Shown: positions 6,571 to 8,933 of the stretch, one piece after another
Numbering within the stretch: the first letter of the stretch is position 1
How the letters are laid out: every line of letters begins with the position of its first letter
Assembly (NCBI GenBank): GCA_959608595.1
Contig: CAUHTB010000017.1
Coordinates: 1-8,933 of the forward strand
Direction: 5' to 3'
Length of the DNA: 8,933 nt
Source of the DNA: an uncultured Veillonella sp.
GTDB lineage: Bacteria; Bacillota; Negativicutes; Veillonellales; Veillonellaceae
Program-made: the position numbers and the translations under genes
The notes under the pieces: model-generated
Told to the model about the DNA's origin: nothing
Databases searched by the model: none
What the model saw: the letters and a program-made list of their open reading frames with translations, nothing else

Positions 6571-8058
6571 ATGCGCATTCAAATTGTCATGTCCTTAGTG
6601 GGGCGATTATTATATATCTTTGGGATTTTTACATTAATTCCTTTTATATATGGTATTGTATTTGAAACTGCATATTGGTCGTTTTTGGTTACTACTGGTA
6701 TTTCATTTGGCTTAGGTGGACTTTTATCCTATTATGGTCATGAAACTCAAAGCTTTAGTCTTCGTGATGGGTTTTTAGTTGTATCAGCTACATGGATATT
6801 AACTATTATCTTAGGTTCCTTACCATTTATTCTTAGTGGTATATTAACCAATGTATTTGATGCTCTATTTGAAGCTACATCAGGGATTACAGCAACTGGT
6901 GCTACAATTATTAATAGTGTAGATGATTTACCTAAGACATATGTTTTATGGCGTGGACTAATGCACTGGATTGGTGGGATGGGGATTATTGTCCTTATCT
7001 TATCGTTCTTAAAGAACTTAGGTGCAGATGCAGCTCATATGTTTAATGCAGAAGCATCGGTACCAAAACCTGGTGTTGTTATGCCTCGTATTCAATCAAT
7101 GGCCAGTAAACTTTGGCGTTTATATGTTGCTTTTACCGCCATTTGTTTCGTTATGCTATGGGCTGGTGGTATAGAGCCTTTTGATGCATTAAATTATGCA
7201 TTTTCCATTATTGCTACAGGTGGTTTTGCACCTACATCTGCAGGTACATTTATTTATGAACAAAGCAACTATATCTGTTTTGTATTTATATTTTTCATGA
7301 TACTTGCTGGTGGTAATTTTGCAGTATATTATAATGCACTGCAAAGAGGCATTCGTGTTTTGATTGATGATTTTGAAACACGTATGTATTGGCTAGTTAT
7401 TTTTATTGGAATTGCTATAATATCAATTTCGATGGCAGTACAATCAAATATTAATGATCCAATTCAAATCTTTAGAGATGTTTCCTTTAATTATGTATCG
7501 ATTCAAACTGGTAGTGGATTTGCTGTAAGCGATTATGATTTATGGCCAGCCGCGGCACAGATGATGTTATTTATTTCATCATTTTTTGGTGGTTGTAGTG
7601 GTTCTACAACAGGGGGCGTAAAAATTATTCGCCTCATTATTCTAATTAAGAGCAGCATTATTTATTTAAGAAAATCAATTCATCCTGAGATGGTACAAGT
7701 AGTGCGCATTAATGGTAAACCGATGCCTACTAAATGGATACAGATGGCACAGCAATTTTTATTTTTATATTTAATGATTTACGTTATATCTGTTTTCCTT
7801 ATGACTTGTTCTGGAATGTCTACTTATGATGCGATGCAAATTATAACAGCTTTTCTTAGTAATGTAGGCATTGGATTTGGTGGTTTTGGGCCTACAGATG
7901 CCTTTGGTAGTATGTCTGATGGTGCTAAATGCGTAGCAATGGCAGACATGTTATTAGGTCGTTTGGAATTATTTACAATTCTTGTTATGCTTCATCCTCA
8001 ATTCTGGGAAGGGTATTTTATAAAAAAACAATCTGCTAAACGGTATCGTATCCTATAG
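6571..8058 (+). CDS. trkH: Trk potassium uptake channel subunit TrkH
   Basis: TrkH is the membrane pore of the Trk potassium system, gated by TrkA. The 495-residue protein is strongly hydrophobic with about ten or more membrane spans, normal for the family. All four pore loops of the superfamily can be seen with their filter glycines: GITATGAT (105-112), SIIATGGFAPT (212-222), SIQTGSGFA (310-318) and SNVGIGFGGFGPT (430-442). MHWIGGMGI (131-139) and FGGCSGSTTGGVK (339-351) are further TrkH hallmarks; the second precedes the intramembrane gating region. The C-terminal RLELFTILVMLHPQFW is typical. GGAGGG at 6562-6567 precedes ATG 6571. Directly following trkA, the two genes make a complete Trk system. 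Confidence 0.97.
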   Translation: MRIQIVMSLVGRLLYIFGIFTLIPFIYGIVFETAYWSFLVTTGISFGLGGLLSYYGHETQSFSLRDGFLVVSATWILTIILGSLPFILSGILTNVFDALFEATSGITATGATIINSVDDLPKTYVLWRGLMHWIGGMGIIVLILSFLKNLGADAAHMFNAEASVPKPGVVMPRIQSMASKLWRLYVAFTAICFVMLWAGGIEPFDALNYAFSIIATGGFAPTSAGTFIYEQSNYICFVFIFFMILAGGNFAVYYNALQRGIRVLIDDFETRMYWLVIFIGIAIISISMAVQSNINDPIQIFRDVSFNYVSIQTGSGFAVSDYDLWPAAAQMMLFISSFFGGCSGSTTGGVKIIRLIILIKSSIIYLRKSIHPEMVQVVRINGKPMPTKWIQMAQQFLFLYLMIYVISVFLMTCSGMSTYDAMQIITAFLSNVGIGFGGFGPTDAFGSMSDGAKCVAMADMLLGRLELFTILVMLHPQFWEGYFIKKQSAKRYRIL

Positions 8059-8106
8059 GAGGGCGAATAATATGAATATTATAAAACGCCCTCTAGGGCT
8101 TTATAA
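8057..8106 (+). promoter_or_regulatory. Possible translational switch: SD/anti-SD pairing and competing hairpin
   Basis: The ribosome binding site AGGAGGG (8057-8063) of the hydrolase gene overlaps the trkH stop. GAGGGCG (8059-8065) is the exact reverse complement of CGCCCTC (8087-8093) inside codons 6-8 of the hydrolase; a G-T pair at 8058/8094 could extend it to 8 bp, with the start codon in a 21-nt loop. The same GCCC also pairs with GGGC (8096-8099) in a local hairpin: TTATAAA (8079-8085) with TTTATAA (8100-8106), a two-base bulge, then GCCC with GGGC around TCTA. The two structures exclude each other. The base pairing is seen directly; a regulatory role is inference. Confidence 0.4.
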
Positions 8107-8668
8107 AGCAAATTGTTATGTATTAATTAAAGATGGAAAATCTCTTATTATTGATCCCGGGTTTCATAGTAAGCATATAATTGAAATGGTAGGAGATTCT
8201 GAGCCTATAGCAGTATTATTAACACATGGTCATTGTGATCATGTATCGGCTCTTGATGAGGTTTGTGAGTATTATAATATTCCTGCTTATTTACATCCTT
8301 TGGATCAAGAGTTATTACAACTAATCCGACGTAGACCTAGTGTATATAAAAAGAAGATGTACACGAATTGTAAAGATTTAGTGGCCGGTAAATTAGAAGT
8401 AGGGCCTTTTAAAATAATCGTACATCATACACCAGGTCATAGTGCTGGCTCAGTTTGTTTGGAGATTGGTGGACATCTTTTTTCTGGAGATACTTTATTC
8501 AAACAAAATGTAGGAAATACCGACAACTATAAGAGTAATCCCCATGATTTAATCATTAGTTTGAAGCATATATTAACGTTGTCAAAGAATTTAATCGTCG
8601 AACCAGGACATAAAGAATCTACAACATTAAAAGATGAAGAAGAATTCATCAAAAATATTGTAGGATAG
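8072..8668 (+). CDS. Metallo-beta-lactamase-fold hydrolase, glyoxalase II-like (YcbL type)
   Basis: This is a 198-residue single-domain MBL-fold enzyme, probably cytoplasmic since no signal peptide is seen. The dinuclear metal site is complete: His52, His54, Asp56 and His57 in THGHCDH, His123 in HTPGHSAGS, Asp140 in FSGDTLF, and His180 in EPGHKEST. The layout resembles the glyoxalase II/YcbL group of thioester hydrolases. It lacks the C-terminal glutathione-binding domain of classical GloB, so the substrate may not be a glutathione thioester. The segment after the metal Asp reads GNTD where many relatives have GRTD. It follows trkH by 13 nt with a strong AGGAGGG site and is the last protein gene before the tRNA promoter. 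The fold is certain; the substrate is unknown. Confidence 0.88.
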   Translation: MNIIKRPLGLYKANCYVLIKDGKSLIIDPGFHSKHIIEMVGDSEPIAVLLTHGHCDHVSALDEVCEYYNIPAYLHPLDQELLQLIRRRPSVYKKKMYTNCKDLVAGKLEVGPFKIIVHHTPGHSAGSVCLEIGGHLFSGDTLFKQNVGNTDNYKSNPHDLIISLKHILTLSKNLIVEPGHKESTTLKDEEEFIKNIVG

Positions 8669-8670
8669 TG

Positions 8671-8699
8671 TTGACAAAAGTCCTGATAACAGATATACT
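8671..8699 (+). promoter_or_regulatory. Near-consensus sigma-70 promoter for the tRNA cluster
   Basis: TTGACA (8671-8676) and TATACT (8694-8699) are separated by exactly 17 nt; only one base of the -10 box departs from consensus. Transcription would start near 8705-8707, leaving a leader of about 12 nt before tRNA-Asp. The -35 box lies two nucleotides after the hydrolase stop. Strong promoters of this kind are typical of stable RNA genes. Confidence 0.85.
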
Positions 8700-8718
8700 A
8701 AGCAAGTACTTTGGATAC

Positions 8719-8794
8719 GGCCCCGTGGTGTAGCGGTTAACATGTCGCCCTGTCACGGCGAAGATCGTCAGTTCAAATCTGATCGGGGTCGCCA
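8719..8794 (+). tRNA. tRNA-Asp (anticodon GUC), CCA encoded
   Basis: A complete cloverleaf can be folded. The acceptor GGCCCCG (8719-8725) pairs with CGGGGTC (8784-8790), with one G-T pair. The D stem is GTGT/ACAT. The anticodon stem TCGCC (8745-8749) pairs with GGCGA (8757-8761) around loop CTGTCAC with anticodon GTC at 8752-8754. The T stem GTCAG pairs with CTGAT around TTCAAAT. Discriminator G73, expected for aspartate, and an encoded CCA close the gene. It is the first gene of the cluster behind the promoter. Confidence 0.97.
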
Positions 8795-8799
8795 TTCAT

Positions 8800-8875
<76 letters not shown>

Positions 8876-8882
8876 TGTACAT

Positions 8883-8933
8883 GCGGGAATAGCTCAGCGG
8901 TAGAGCACCGCCTTGCCAAGGCGGGGGTCGCGA
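8883..8933 (+). tRNA. tRNA-Gly (anticodon GCC), 3' part cut by window end
   Basis: The 5' acceptor strand GCGGGAA (8883-8889), D arm GCTC/GAGC, and anticodon stem CCGCC (8908-8912) with GGCGG (8920-8924) around loop TTGCCAA are present; anticodon GCC is at 8915-8917. The variable loop and the first bases of the T stem follow, then the window ends, so the T arm and 3' acceptor strand are not visible. It lies 7 nt after tRNA-Phe in the same transcription unit. Confidence 0.95.

Noticed and set aside
8079..8106. Hairpin near the hydrolase start read as an intrinsic terminator
   Set aside because: It lies within the coding sequence just after the start codon and is not followed by a T tract; a translational effect is more plausible.

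Overview
The window looks like chromosomal DNA from a low-GC member of the Negativicutes, most likely Veillonella or a close relative. This is inferred from the AT-rich third codon positions, the strong AGGAGG-type ribosome binding sites, the protein sequences, and the order proB-proA-nadD-yqeK-LCP-rsfS, which is typical of Firmicutes. No database search was possible. All genes lie on the + strand, and nearly every base up to 8668 is coding.

Positions 1-1466 hold the end of proB and all of proA, the first two steps of proline synthesis from glutamate. A 49-codon membrane-protein ORF (1463-1612) follows. It overlaps proA by 4 nt and nadD by 7 nt. Positions 1606-4302 carry nadD (NAD synthesis), yqeK (HD-domain Ap4A hydrolase), an LCP-family membrane protein with an eroded catalytic signature, and rsfS (ribosome silencing). 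Next comes a CvfB-type S1-domain RNA-binding protein (4304-5212), then a potassium uptake pair, trkA and trkH (5218-8058), and a glyoxalase II-like metallo-beta-lactamase-fold hydrolase (8072-8668).

Gaps between neighbouring genes are 1-13 nt or are overlaps, and I saw no terminator. The protein genes can therefore be read as one long transcription unit or a chain of coupled units. Two nucleotides after the last stop codon there is a near-consensus sigma-70 promoter (TTGACA, 17 nt, TATACT). It drives a tRNA cluster: Asp(GUC), Phe(GAA) and Gly(GCC), the last one cut by the window end.

Most of the window is ordinary housekeeping sequence, and I do not see a new defence or mobile system. The points worth a second look are the small membrane ORF nested between proA and nadD, the LCP protein that lacks several catalytic residues in an apparently diderm lineage, and a possible Shine-Dalgarno/anti-Shine-Dalgarno switch at the start of the hydrolase gene.
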